64,000 nt of DNA. It comes from Pseudomonas lundensis. Its GTDB lineage: Bacteria > Pseudomonadota > Gammaproteobacteria > Pseudomonadales > Pseudomonadaceae. Position 1 is the first letter of the stretch, and the number at the start of each line of letters is the position of its first letter. The stretch lies in NCBI RefSeq assembly GCF_002269125.1, contig NZ_NQKI01000004.1, forward strand, positions 1 to 64,000, in the 5' to 3' direction. Below the pieces are notes generated by a model that was given only the letters and a program-made list of their open reading frames with translations, had not been told where the DNA came from and made no database searches. This document shows positions 1 through 9,334 of this stretch, piece by piece. The translations under genes were made by a program, and so were the position numbers.

Positions 1-16
1 GCCATCTTGGCCTCCT
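1..16 (-). promoter_or_regulatory. Strong ribosome-binding site and start of a gene leaving the window
   Basis: Read on the minus strand, AGGAGG (complement of 11-16) is followed five bases later by ATG (complement of 3-5). This is the best Shine-Dalgarno sequence in the recombinase region. It lies 21 bases after the stop of the 54-residue gene, so it probably opens the next gene of the same operon. Only the ATG and two further bases are inside the window, so nothing can be said about the product. Confidence 0.5.
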
Positions 17-36
17 GGCTTTAATGGCGGTGTATT

Positions 37-201
37 TTACAGAAAATCGTATTTCTTGGGTTTACGTACAGAGCCTAGCTTCGCTAAACTAGATTGCGTA
101 GCAGGAAGCTTTATATTCTTGTCGATCTGAGCTAGGGCAGCGATAATTGCCGCAGTCACTAACTCAAAGTCTTCTGAGTTTTTTGCATCAAAAGCCGACA
201 T
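37..201 (-). CDS. Small 54-residue protein at the end of the recombinase trio
   Basis: The frame starts ATG at 201 and stops TAA at 37-39. It begins five bases after the stop of the 627-residue recombinase, so it is very likely translated from the same transcript. The protein has an acidic, helix-prone first half (MSAFDAKNSEDFELV) and a short basic tail (RKPKK) near the end; no cysteine, signal peptide or membrane segment is present. I do not recognise a family. By position it could be a small accessory partner of the recombinases, as small third or fourth proteins accompany other multi-recombinase elements such as Tn554, but that is inference from context only. Confidence 0.55.
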   Translation of the reverse strand: MSAFDAKNSEDFELVTAAIIAALAQIDKNIKLPATQSSLAKLGSVRKPKKYDFL

Positions 202-206
202 AATAA

Positions 207-2090
207 TTACTTCACCCTAAGAGAGGCGATCACCCCATCAGCTTCTGCAATAGCCTTCTCAAACTGCTCTTTACCATAGAAGAACCGTGAATCATTAAGC
301 ATATCCATGTTGTGATCTCTCACAGCTTTCCATCCAGGAATATGTTCATCCGTGATCACAGCATTCCTGCATTGATTTGGGTTGCACCGCAGTTGACCGA
401 TACATGGAATATCTTTAGCGCCGCCCGGGTCAGATTTTCTGCCAGTGCAGTAGCCAAGTGCGGTATTGGCGAAGACGGCATCGGTCAACCTGCCAAGCTC
501 GTCCATAATCTCCAACTTGGTATAACCAGCGCCTATCATCCCCTCGAAATAATCCTGCCTTCTCTGATTAAAGTCATGAGCGCCGCCACCAGAGATAACC
601 GAGTCAGGGGAAAAAATCTGCTCGACCTTATCCTTCTTGAATTCCGACAAAAAGAAGCCCGCCATCCCAGACTGAAGTAACGCAGCACTATTGCCATAAG
701 CCATGGTAGCCTCAGGAGGCAAATTTAGCGCCTGATCATACACATGCTTCAACTGATAACTGATATACGGCATACCCAGCTTCGCCTTGATCATTTGTCG
801 AGTAAGAGAATGTTTGTATTGATGTGAGTTGAATACCCAGTCATTGAAGGTTCCATTACCATCGATCTTACAAAAATATTTTTTCATAGCGACATGAAAA
901 CCGGAGTAGGAGTACCCTTGCTTCCCATCCACCCCATTTTCCATATCAGTACCTGTCATCAAATTATTCTGTGAGAAAAGATAACTGCTAGCTTTGATCG
1001 GAGCTAGTGCCTCTAATGCCTCAACCGCATCCATAACGGCATCAATAGCCACCCACATTTCATCACTCAAGTCCGCAGCCGACTTCGTTTTAAACACCTT
1101 ACCAGTGACGACATTGTAACCATCAACCTTGCTCCGGCAGCCTATCATCAAGCTAGCGAGCTCAGAAAAACGGCCACCAATATACAGCCCAACAACACAC
1201 TGAGAGGCCATATTAACTTCGCTCAAATAATCCGCAATTTCACCAATTGACGCTCCCTTACGCATCAACCTTCTTTCGACATGAGATTTTCGACGACCAC
1301 CCGCGCCAGCAACCCGATAAGCTACATACTCCGAAAATAAGTATTTCATATCGTGATTCGCGATTGCGTTACTCGGCGCGTACTCATACTCATCTTCATT
1401 TAAAATCGGCAATCCCATTCGACGCAAAAAATCCTTCACTCGCGCCAACGATGAGTAACTAGCTTCGGCAAATTGCTCATCAGTTAGCCATCGCACCTCC
1501 TTCCCTTTTACCACATCCGCAGATACGAGTTCTTGCCTTGGTTTTGACAAAAGCCCTTTCAGAAAAAGGTTTGTTTTGGCATCAAACTTCATATCTTGGC
1601 CAATAATTTGACCCGCAGCAGCGCTGAACACCAAATTCAAAATTGGTTTGAGCTCATGCCGATTTCCAGCATAATTTCTGAGGGCAGCTTCAATATCCGC
1701 CTCGGTGATATCACCCAAAGAAATATCCAGTGCAAAAATATCAGTAACCGCTAACAGCTTCTCCAATAACCTGAGAATAACTTTTGCTCTAGGAACAATA
1801 GTTTGCGCCTTGAGATTTTTTTTGCTACCAAACCAAGTAGGAATCTTCGTGTAATAAAGAAAGATCGTCTGCAATTCGCTAACAATCCTAGGACTGACTT
1901 TACGCTCAGCCCAATTTATCCTCAGTCGAGTCGGATCAATAGAGCGTGCTCGCACCTTGACATCCGCTAGAAAACTCCAGACAGATTCCCCCACCAATGA
2001 AACAGACGAAATCCTAATCTTTGCAGCTAGCTCACAACAACCACCTTTCCTAGCCTCTTCGAGTAAAAATTCAATTTCAGACTTGTTCAT
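207..2090 (-). CDS. Large tyrosine-recombinase-like protein, third of the trio (627 aa)
   Basis: The C-terminal half has the outline of a tyrosine recombinase. There is a box-I-like segment (YIGGRFSELASLM, keeping the first catalytic arginine) and a box-II-like segment (SHQYKHSLTRQMI), where the usual H-x-x-R is H-x-x-K. A QLKH segment and a tyrosine (MAYGN) then take the places of the GH motif and the nucleophile. At about 570-600 a cysteine cluster (CIGQLRCNPNQC) is followed by ITDEHIP, closely echoing the tail of the 605-residue partner. The start ATG at 2090 is preceded by AAGAGG and overlaps the upstream stop by 14 bases, suggesting coupled translation. The protein is far longer than classical phage integrases (300-400 aa). 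It probably acts with its two partners to move the element. Catalytic competence of this subunit alone is doubtful. Confidence 0.8.
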   Translation of the reverse strand: MNKSEIEFLLEEARKGGCCELAAKIRISSVSLVGESVWSFLADVKVRARSIDPTRLRINWAERKVSPRIVSELQTIFLYYTKIPTWFGSKKNLKAQTIVPRAKVILRLLEKLLAVTDIFALDISLGDITEADIEAALRNYAGNRHELKPILNLVFSAAAGQIIGQDMKFDAKTNLFLKGLLSKPRQELVSADVVKGKEVRWLTDEQFAEASYSSLARVKDFLRRMGLPILNEDEYEYAPSNAIANHDMKYLFSEYVAYRVAGAGGRRKSHVERRLMRKGASIGEIADYLSEVNMASQCVVGLYIGGRFSELASLMIGCRSKVDGYNVVTGKVFKTKSAADLSDEMWVAIDAVMDAVEALEALAPIKASSYLFSQNNLMTGTDMENGVDGKQGYSYSGFHVAMKKYFCKIDGNGTFNDWVFNSHQYKHSLTRQMIKAKLGMPYISYQLKHVYDQALNLPPEATMAYGNSAALLQSGMAGFFLSEFKKDKVEQIFSPDSVISGGGAHDFNQRRQDYFEGMIGAGYTKLEIMDELGRLTDAVFANTALGYCTGRKSDPGGAKDIPCIGQLRCNPNQCRNAVITDEHIPGWKAVRDHNMDMLNDSRFFYGKEQFEKAIAEADGVIASLRVK

Positions 2091-3894
2091 ATTTGCCTCT
2101 TACCAGAAAAGGATCCACGTAGACCTCAAGATTTCGAGACTGCTGATTCGCCTTACTTAGAACCGAATGCGAGAAATCACTGTTCTCACCTAAAATACCG
2201 TCAAGAACACTCAGATTCTGGATAAGGACGGCGCGATGCGTTGTAGCCCCCGCACCATTCTCAAGTGAGAATTTGTACCCACGTCGCATCGCAAGCAGCC
2301 TCGGCAGATGCTCCTCCAGTATTACTACCTTTGAACATCTCAAGCACATATTGAAATTTGTGCACGCCTGCCCCTCTATCCACCCTGTTGCCTTCTTTAC
2401 TCGAGCTGGTGGGTTATATACATCTAGGCACAACGCTGTCGCGGTGGTAAAAATGATTGATGGATCATTGGTCTTTCCCACCGCAATTTGTTTAGGCTGC
2501 CTTACTTGATCTTCCCTATTCTTTCGAATATTGGAAAGACACTTATGAATTTCGCGCCTCGCTTTTGGAGCAAAATTATGCTTATCAATATATCGCATGG
2601 TTGTAATGACATCACTGTGGCCAAGAATCGCTTGAATCACAGAGATATCGACACCAGCACTCATAAGCTTCGACACCAATGATGGGCGCAGCCGAGATAT
2701 ATTAATCTCTAGCAAGTCTCCGCGATCATCTCGCAAGTCATACTTTTCAACCATGTATCGACACCAGTCGTGCATACATTTATTTGGCTGCAGTAAATTT
2801 CTGACTTGCCCCGCTGCACGCCCGTATGTGGGCATATAGATGAAGAGGTAATCCTCTTCGCTTTCCGTCAGCTCAGACCGGATCGGTCTTGTGATGTCGA
2901 GAACTCGGATCCATATTTTTTCAATATTACTAGACTGCTTTTCTTCCAGAGGCATAACATCTTTTGTTTCCGCACTAACCTTCTCCAAATGCGCTGTCAG
3001 GAGTCCCTCGTGAAGGTCAGTATCACCTTGACCTCTCTGCTTCCAATAATAAATGCACGGCTTACCGGTCAGTGGATGAGACTTAATGTAATCATTTGTC
3101 TTGAGCGATTGGGCAGGAGTTGCATTCAGCCCTGTCCACGTAACTAGCTTGAACATGAATGGTATAATGACAAAGGCATCAATTCCCAAAATCACTCCCC
3201 ACCGAAGGAATAAAACTCTTATACCGCCGTGCTTTTTTGCAGCGAAATAAAATTTCTTTTGAGCATTGCTCATTGTTTTAGAATGGACGAATGCTTTACA
3301 GCCTAGCTTATTCTCAAACCACCACTTCAAGTTATCCTCATCATCGCTCCAGCCAGGCGCAAAACGAGTACCGATAAATTCAGGTGGCACTCCTTTGCCT
3401 GACGGAACGTACCCTGCCATTAAATTGCTTTCAACAAAGGCGATCTCATCATCAAGTGCCTTATCAAATTGCTGAAACTCATTATCCGAAAACGAGCTTC
3501 GCATGGCAGTTTCCCTGAAGGTGGGATCAAGAACCACATCCAGAAAACCTCGATAACCGTAAAACGAATTCACCACTGCATAAGAGAGCACCCCGCGTAC
3601 AGCAGACAACACTGTAGCCCGATAGGATGAAGAATAGGGCTGAAAGTCCATATGGTTTTTGAGATGAACCAAAAAATATTGATCAAACTCATGGCCGACA
3701 CGTATTATTTTCCCTGCAAACCTGGGATCAGAAGCAATAAAGTTCATCACCAGGCCCTTCGCCCCCCTATATGTCGATATCGTAGCTAGAACATTATACC
3801 TAGCAATGCTTGCATCAAAAATTGCAGCAACTTCAGCTAGAGGTGCCTCTGAAGTCGCCAAAGGCAAACTATGCTCAAATACTGAATAGCGCAC
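2077..3894 (-). CDS. Large tyrosine-recombinase-like protein, second of the trio (605 aa)
   Basis: Residues near 410-460 carry a tyrosine-recombinase C-terminal core: ISRLRPSLVSKLMSAG, then ILGHSDVITTMRYID with the GH motif and the expected nucleophilic tyrosine. The box-I region (VTWTGLNATPAQSL) has asparagine where the first catalytic arginine is normally found, and box II has serine in place of the first histidine. A C-terminal cysteine cluster (CTNFNMCLRC) is followed by VILEEHLP, the same arrangement as in the 627-residue partner. The start is GTG at 3894, two bases after the stop of the first recombinase, with GAAGGA upstream. The size and the arginine substitution resemble large recombinases of multi-integrase elements. 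The exact family is not assigned. Confidence 0.82.
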   Translation of the reverse strand: MRYSVFEHSLPLATSEAPLAEVAAIFDASIARYNVLATISTYRGAKGLVMNFIASDPRFAGKIIRVGHEFDQYFLVHLKNHMDFQPYSSSYRATVLSAVRGVLSYAVVNSFYGYRGFLDVVLDPTFRETAMRSSFSDNEFQQFDKALDDEIAFVESNLMAGYVPSGKGVPPEFIGTRFAPGWSDDEDNLKWWFENKLGCKAFVHSKTMSNAQKKFYFAAKKHGGIRVLFLRWGVILGIDAFVIIPFMFKLVTWTGLNATPAQSLKTNDYIKSHPLTGKPCIYYWKQRGQGDTDLHEGLLTAHLEKVSAETKDVMPLEEKQSSNIEKIWIRVLDITRPIRSELTESEEDYLFIYMPTYGRAAGQVRNLLQPNKCMHDWCRYMVEKYDLRDDRGDLLEINISRLRPSLVSKLMSAGVDISVIQAILGHSDVITTMRYIDKHNFAPKARREIHKCLSNIRKNREDQVRQPKQIAVGKTNDPSIIFTTATALCLDVYNPPARVKKATGWIEGQACTNFNMCLRCSKVVILEEHLPRLLAMRRGYKFSLENGAGATTHRAVLIQNLSVLDGILGENSDFSHSVLSKANQQSRNLEVYVDPFLVRGKYEQV

Positions 3895-3896
3895 AA

Positions 3897-5000
3897 TTAT
3901 TCCTTCTCTTTACTACGCGACAAGTAGGTAGACTCATAAATCTTCTTAGCTTCAAGATATCTCGGCTTTACATACCTTACTCCTAGCTCATCTACAAATA
4001 GCGCCGGAGAGACCCCGGCATAAACATTAGTTGTTGACAATTGCTCATGACCAAACTGCTCTTTGATAAGTATAAGCTTTTGGATATGATCGTCACCTAG
4101 CTCACCTGTTAAAAAGGTGAGAGCTGTACCATGCCTCAACCGGTGCGGGCTTACTGTTTTTGATTTAAAGCCAACTCTTCTGGCAGCATCCGCTATCAGC
4201 TTCTGGACACCTTTGATAGTCATCGGCTTGCCGAAAGTATTCAAAAAAGCAGGTTTAACACCTTTATAAGCAGCAAATCTGTATCGGGCGGAGCTATGGT
4301 ATTTTTTAATCCTTGCGTAAACAGCGCGCGTGATTATCACCGTCCGCTCTTTAATTTCTCCCGCCTTCCCTTTACTTCCTCGTACCGTCAGGGGAAGGTA
4401 CGCTAACTCAGCTGGTAAATTTTCCAGCTCATCTATGTCATCCTTAGTAACCCGAACCAACTCGGACACACGCAGCCCCAAGTCGTACAATGTATGAACA
4501 GCGCATCGTTGCGACTCCCAGTACATACCCCCAAGCAATTTACAAACTTGCTCATGAGTGACATACCTAGGTCTTTTCCGTTTCGGCTTCGGGGTATCTA
4601 GTTTCTTATTCTCGAAGCCGCTACTTTTTCTGACACGACCACCTTCGGACGAGGCTAGCCAGCCAAACATTCCGCTTATAATAGTTTCTCGCAACCTTAC
4701 ATAAGAGGTTTCGTACCCCTGCCCTTTGAGCAAGACTAAATATGTACTTATGACCGAGCGAGAAATACCACATAAAATATCATCTATGGAATAACCTAGA
4801 TAAAGATCTAAACTTTTCAAGTAATTACAAAAACTTTTTAAGTGATCAGCATACAATAAAATTACTGGGAGAGCATGCTTATTAGTTTCAGACTTAGCTT
4901 TTAAGTACGCACTTGGCAACTCTGCAAGATCTCCATCTTTTGAAAATAGCACCGGACATAACTTTAACTTCCTTTTCGTTCTGACATTTACAACATTCAT
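3897..5000 (-). CDS. Tyrosine recombinase/integrase, first of the trio (about 367 aa)
   Basis: This is a site-specific recombinase of the phage-integrase family. An N-terminal SAM-like core-binding domain comes first. The catalytic domain has LYDLGLRVSELVRV (Arg I), a beta-hairpin lysine region (RGSKGKAGE), HRLRH (His/Arg), QFGHEQLSTTNVY (His and tyrosine nucleophile). All residues of the R-K-H-R-H-Y set can be identified, so this is the trio member most likely to cut and join DNA. I chose ATG at 5000 (MNVVNVRTKR); an upstream TTG at 5036 would add 12 residues, and neither start has a clear ribosome-binding site. It is the promoter-proximal gene of the minus-strand operon and is followed after two bases by the 605-residue recombinase. 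Confidence 0.88.
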   Translation of the reverse strand: MNVVNVRTKRKLKLCPVLFSKDGDLAELPSAYLKAKSETNKHALPVILLYADHLKSFCNYLKSLDLYLGYSIDDILCGISRSVISTYLVLLKGQGYETSYVRLRETIISGMFGWLASSEGGRVRKSSGFENKKLDTPKPKRKRPRYVTHEQVCKLLGGMYWESQRCAVHTLYDLGLRVSELVRVTKDDIDELENLPAELAYLPLTVRGSKGKAGEIKERTVIITRAVYARIKKYHSSARYRFAAYKGVKPAFLNTFGKPMTIKGVQKLIADAARRVGFKSKTVSPHRLRHGTALTFLTGELGDDHIQKLILIKEQFGHEQLSTTNVYAGVSPALFVDELGVRYVKPRYLEAKKIYESTYLSRSKEKE

Positions 5001-5540
5001 GCCGCGAACGATAAATACTGATCCGCACAATCGCAAGAAAAAAACCGCTTCGCTTTAGACCAATTTCTAGAACTTCGACCAACAGATATAACCAGCAATT
5101 TTAACTTAATTAATTAACTATATATTGCCAAACGCGATCACCTCACAACACCATGCCGAAACGATGGTGAACAAAGCAGGTTTTTTAACCGTATAAGTTG
5201 GAATGGCCCTGAAACTATCCAGTCGAATGGAGTATTGAGACTCGCATGACGCATTAGTGGTAACCCCCACATCACACATCCCCTGAGGCAGAAGGGAAAG
5301 AGCCAAGCGGCAGTGGGTGATGAGTATCGCTGGCTGCGATCTGGGCTTGGAATAAGTCGGCATACCATATACGTACCTTGGTGTCCTACCAAAGCGGTTC
5401 CGGCACCGGATCTTATTTCTGGCAGTGTTCGATTCTTTTGCGACGTGTAATGAGAACGAGGTGGGATACAGAGGAATGAACGCGGGGGCTAGAAGGTAGT
5501 AGCGAGAGCCGTATTGTGCATTTGGGGGCGGTGGTCAAAA
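5001..5540. other. Non-coding end of the mobile element, upstream of the integrase operon
   Basis: About 540 bases with no convincing gene. Short open frames exist on the minus strand (about 80 codons) but lack ribosome-binding sites and recognisable domains. The stretch 5,095-5,125 is very AT-rich (TTAATTAATTAACTATATATT) and is a plausible promoter area for the integrase operon. The right edge, near 5,541, is where homology to a DUF808 gene stops, so this segment should contain the element's terminal recognition sequence. I could not identify inverted or direct terminal repeats by eye because the other end lies outside the window. Confidence 0.5.
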
Positions 5541-5998
5541 AGGATGAAGTCGGTGCGTATCGCGCCTTTGATTTTGTCTTTCTCGAACGCCGCCAAGTCG
5601 ATATCGGGGTTGGCCACAGCGTCAGACAAGGCCGCACGTGCTTGATGATCGGCGCCCTTGCTGTGCAAGAACTTGTGCGCCAGTTTTTCAAAGCCTTCAA
5701 AGCACAAATAGGCGCCGCCGACCATCAACAACGGCGTCACGGCCCACGGCGCAAACGCGCTGATCGCCAGCGCAGCGGGCACCAGAATCAGCTTGTTGCG
5801 AAACGAGCCCTTGGCGACTGCCCACACCACCGGCAATTCCCGTTCAGCCCGCACGCCGGAGACTTGCTGCGCGTTCAATGCCAGGTCATCGCCCAGCACC
5901 CCGGCGGTCTTTTTGGCGGCCATTTTTGTCATCAGCGCAACGTCATCGAGTACGGCGGCGATGTCGTCGAGCAACATCAGCAAACTGCTGCCTGCCAT
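5489..5998 (-). pseudogene. DUF808 (YedI-like) membrane protein gene, 3' half lost at element junction
   Basis: Begins [20 protein letters not shown] at ATG 5998 and matches the DUF808 inner-membrane family through TRTDFIL-type sequence ([10 protein letters not shown]) at about residue 153. Family members run to about 300 residues with several more hydrophobic segments. Here the frame continues for only about 16 unrelated residues ([10 protein letters not shown]...) and stops at 5489. Codon 5542-5540 is the last that fits the family, so the break is at about 5,541, at the edge of the AT-rich recombinase region. One hydrophobic segment ([20 protein letters not shown]) remains. I infer insertional truncation. 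An upstream extension to 6115 in this frame is not family-like. Confidence 0.85.
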
Positions 5999-6129
5999 GG
6001 TGTCAGTCCCTTGTGAATTGAATGACGTCAAGCATAACGCGTGGCACCCCTCAAGCGGCAATCTTGAGCCGCTTGCAAGCCCGGTGCTACCATGCCCGAC
6101 CGCCCCAGCAGGCAAGGAAATACGGGTTT

Positions 6130-6735
6130 ATGAGCAGCATCCGCGAACGTAATAAAGAGCTGATTTTGCGCGCCGCCAGCGAAGAATTCGCTGACAAGGG
6201 TTTCGCCGCCAGCAAAACCAGCGACATCGCGGCCAAGGCAGGCGTGCCCAAGCCCAATGTGTATTACTACTTCAAATCCAAAGAAAACCTCTACCGCGAG
6301 GTCCTCGAAAGCATCATCGACCCTATTCTGCGGGCCTCGACCCCGTTCAATGCCGACGGTGAACCGAACGAAGTCCTGAGCAATTACATCCGCTCGAAGA
6401 TCATGATCTCGCGCGACCTGCCGTTTGCCTCCAAGGTGTTCGCCAGCGAAATCATGCACGGCGCTCCGCACCTGAGTGAAAAACAGGTCGAGTTGCTCAA
6501 TGCCCAGGCCAAACACAACATCGAATGCATCCAGATCTGGATCGACCGGGGCCAGATCGCCCCCATCGACCCGCACCACCTGATGTTCAGCATATGGGCC
6601 GCCACCCAGACTTACGCTGACTTCGACTGGCAGATTTCCGCCATCACCGGCAAAGCCAAACTCGACGACGGCGACTACGAGGCGGCGACCCGGACCATCA
6701 TTCGCTTGGTGCTCAAAGGCTGTACGCCCGACTAA
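6130..6735 (+). CDS. TetR-family transcriptional regulator
   Basis: A 201-residue protein starting at ATG 6130 (MSSIRERNKELILRAA) with AAGGA upstream. The N-terminal helix-turn-helix is clear: FADKGFAASKTSDIAAKAG then VPKPNVYYYFKSKENLY. The C-terminal domain (SKVFASEIMHGAPHLSEKQ...) resembles that of RutR-like repressors, which respond to pyrimidine or related metabolites. The gene is divergent from the truncated DUF808 gene and convergent with the GlcG-like gene, so its target is uncertain. The neighbouring glyoxylate operon or genes removed by the insertion are both possible. The open frame extends upstream to 6022, but that part lacks family similarity. Confidence 0.88.
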   Translation: MSSIRERNKELILRAASEEFADKGFAASKTSDIAAKAGVPKPNVYYYFKSKENLYREVLESIIDPILRASTPFNADGEPNEVLSNYIRSKIMISRDLPFASKVFASEIMHGAPHLSEKQVELLNAQAKHNIECIQIWIDRGQIAPIDPHHLMFSIWAATQTYADFDWQISAITGKAKLDDGDYEAATRTIIRLVLKGCTPD

Positions 6736-6750
6736 TACCGCTCAGTCCTT

Positions 6751-6779
6751 AATGGCTGGCGCAGGCTGCGCCAGCCATT
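6751..6779. terminator. Bidirectional hairpin between tetR and glcG-like genes
   Basis: A perfect 13-bp inverted repeat (AATGGCTGGCGCA ... TGCGCCAGCCATT) with a GGC loop lies between the converging genes. There is no strong T run on either side, so it may be a transcription barrier rather than a classical intrinsic terminator. Confidence 0.7.
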
Positions 6780-6791
6780 ACACAACGCCGG

Positions 6792-7232
6792 TCAGACCAC
6801 CACCCCTGCATCTGCCCGCAAGCCTTGCGCCTCGATGGCGCTGATCGCGCATTGCTCATCAATGTCCGATGTATCGCCGCTGATCCCCATCGCGCCAATT
6901 ACCTGCCCGTGCTCGTCGCGTATCAACACGCCACCCGGCGCGGGCACAACATCACTTTTGCCCATGCCATTGAGTGCCGCAAAAAACGCTGGCCGCTGCT
7001 GCGCATCCAGCGCCAACAGGCGCGAACCTTTGCCCAGGGCGATTGCGCCCCAAGCTTTGCCAATGGCAATACTGGGGCGAAGCAGGCTCGCGCCGTCTTC
7101 ACGTTGCAACGCCACCAGATGTCCACCGCCATCAAGCACCGCCACCGCCAGCGGCGCAGCCGCGATCTGACGCCCGGCCGCAAGGGCCTGGGTGGCCAGG
7201 TTTAACGCCAGTTTCAAAGTTAACGCACTCAT
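6792..7232 (-). CDS. GlcG/HbpS (DUF336) family protein
   Basis: A 146-residue protein starting at ATG 7232 (MSALTLKLALNLATQAL) with GAAGGA ten bases upstream. It shows the family's sequence: LAVAVLDGGGHLVALQREDGA, then the GVLIRDEHGQVIGAMGISG segment and a final conserved acidic/cysteine stretch (DEQCAISAIEA). Family members are small alpha/beta proteins linked to glycolate or glyoxylate metabolism or haem binding; the biochemical role is usually unknown. It is divergent from gcl across a 267-base intergenic region carrying two copies of a palindrome, which suggests co-regulation with the glyoxylate genes. The longer frame to 7322 lacks a ribosome-binding site. Confidence 0.85.
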   Translation of the reverse strand: MSALTLKLALNLATQALAAGRQIAAAPLAVAVLDGGGHLVALQREDGASLLRPSIAIGKAWGAIALGKGSRLLALDAQQRPAFFAALNGMGKSDVVPAPGGVLIRDEHGQVIGAMGISGDTSDIDEQCAISAIEAQGLRADAGVVV

Positions 7233-7322
7233 GGTTGCCGTCCTTCGTCTTGTTATTGGAAAGCCTTTAGGGCGTCTTGGAAGACGTCTCGACAACACCA
7301 ATAGAACACAATAAATATTCAT

Positions 7323-7336
7323 CTTGTATACAATTA
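7323..7336. promoter_or_regulatory. Palindromic operator TTGTATACAA, copy 1
   Basis: CTTGTATACAATTA with the perfect palindrome TTGTATACAA at 7324-7333. It lies 91 bases upstream of the GlcG-like start and 167 bases upstream of gcl. A 14-base identical copy occurs exactly 140 bases to the right. The dyad is of the kind bound by GntR/FCD-type repressors; the cognate protein is not identified here. Confidence 0.65.
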
Positions 7337-7462
7337 TTTGGCGGCTTTCCCCTTAAAAATCTCTAAACCTGCCTAATACAAGGGTGTCGGTCTATCAACA
7401 ATTGATTGAACAAAAGCCATTGACCTGCACCGGGGCGGATGAATACACTCAGCCCACAGCCA

Positions 7463-7476
7463 CTTGTATACAATTA
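7463..7476. promoter_or_regulatory. Palindromic operator TTGTATACAA, copy 2
   Basis: The same CTTGTATACAATTA sequence, palindrome at 7464-7473, ends 26 bases before the gcl start codon. A repressor bound here would overlap the transcription start or the leader of gcl. The two copies bracket the divergent control region of gcl and the GlcG-like gene. Confidence 0.65.
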
Positions 7477-7499
7477 CAAAACGTAAGAGGCACAAAGCA

Positions 7500-9275
<1,776 letters not shown>

Positions 9276-9287
9276 CGTTAAGCCTTG

Positions 9288-9310
9288 CCCCTCTCCCACG
9301 GGGAGAGGGG
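9288..9310. repeat. Perfect hairpin between gcl and hyi
   Basis: CCCCTCTCCC-ACG-GGGAGAGGGG, a 10-bp perfect stem with a three-base loop and no following T run. Similar palindromes are dispersed in Pseudomonas genomes. Its place inside the operon suggests mRNA end protection or partial attenuation rather than full termination. Confidence 0.7.
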
Positions 9311-9334
9311 ACACCAAAATTGCAGGAGTCCACC

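Noticed and set aside
5118..5392. Two overlapping open frames of about 80 codons on the minus strand between the integrase and the DUF808 fragment
   Set aside because: No ribosome-binding site, no recognisable domain, and neither is favoured over the other; they lie in the presumed non-coding element end.
6022..6129. Upstream extension of the TetR regulator
   Set aside because: The family-like sequence starts at MSSIRERNKE (6130) with a ribosome-binding site; the extension is Arg/Pro/Gln-rich and unlike other TetR proteins.
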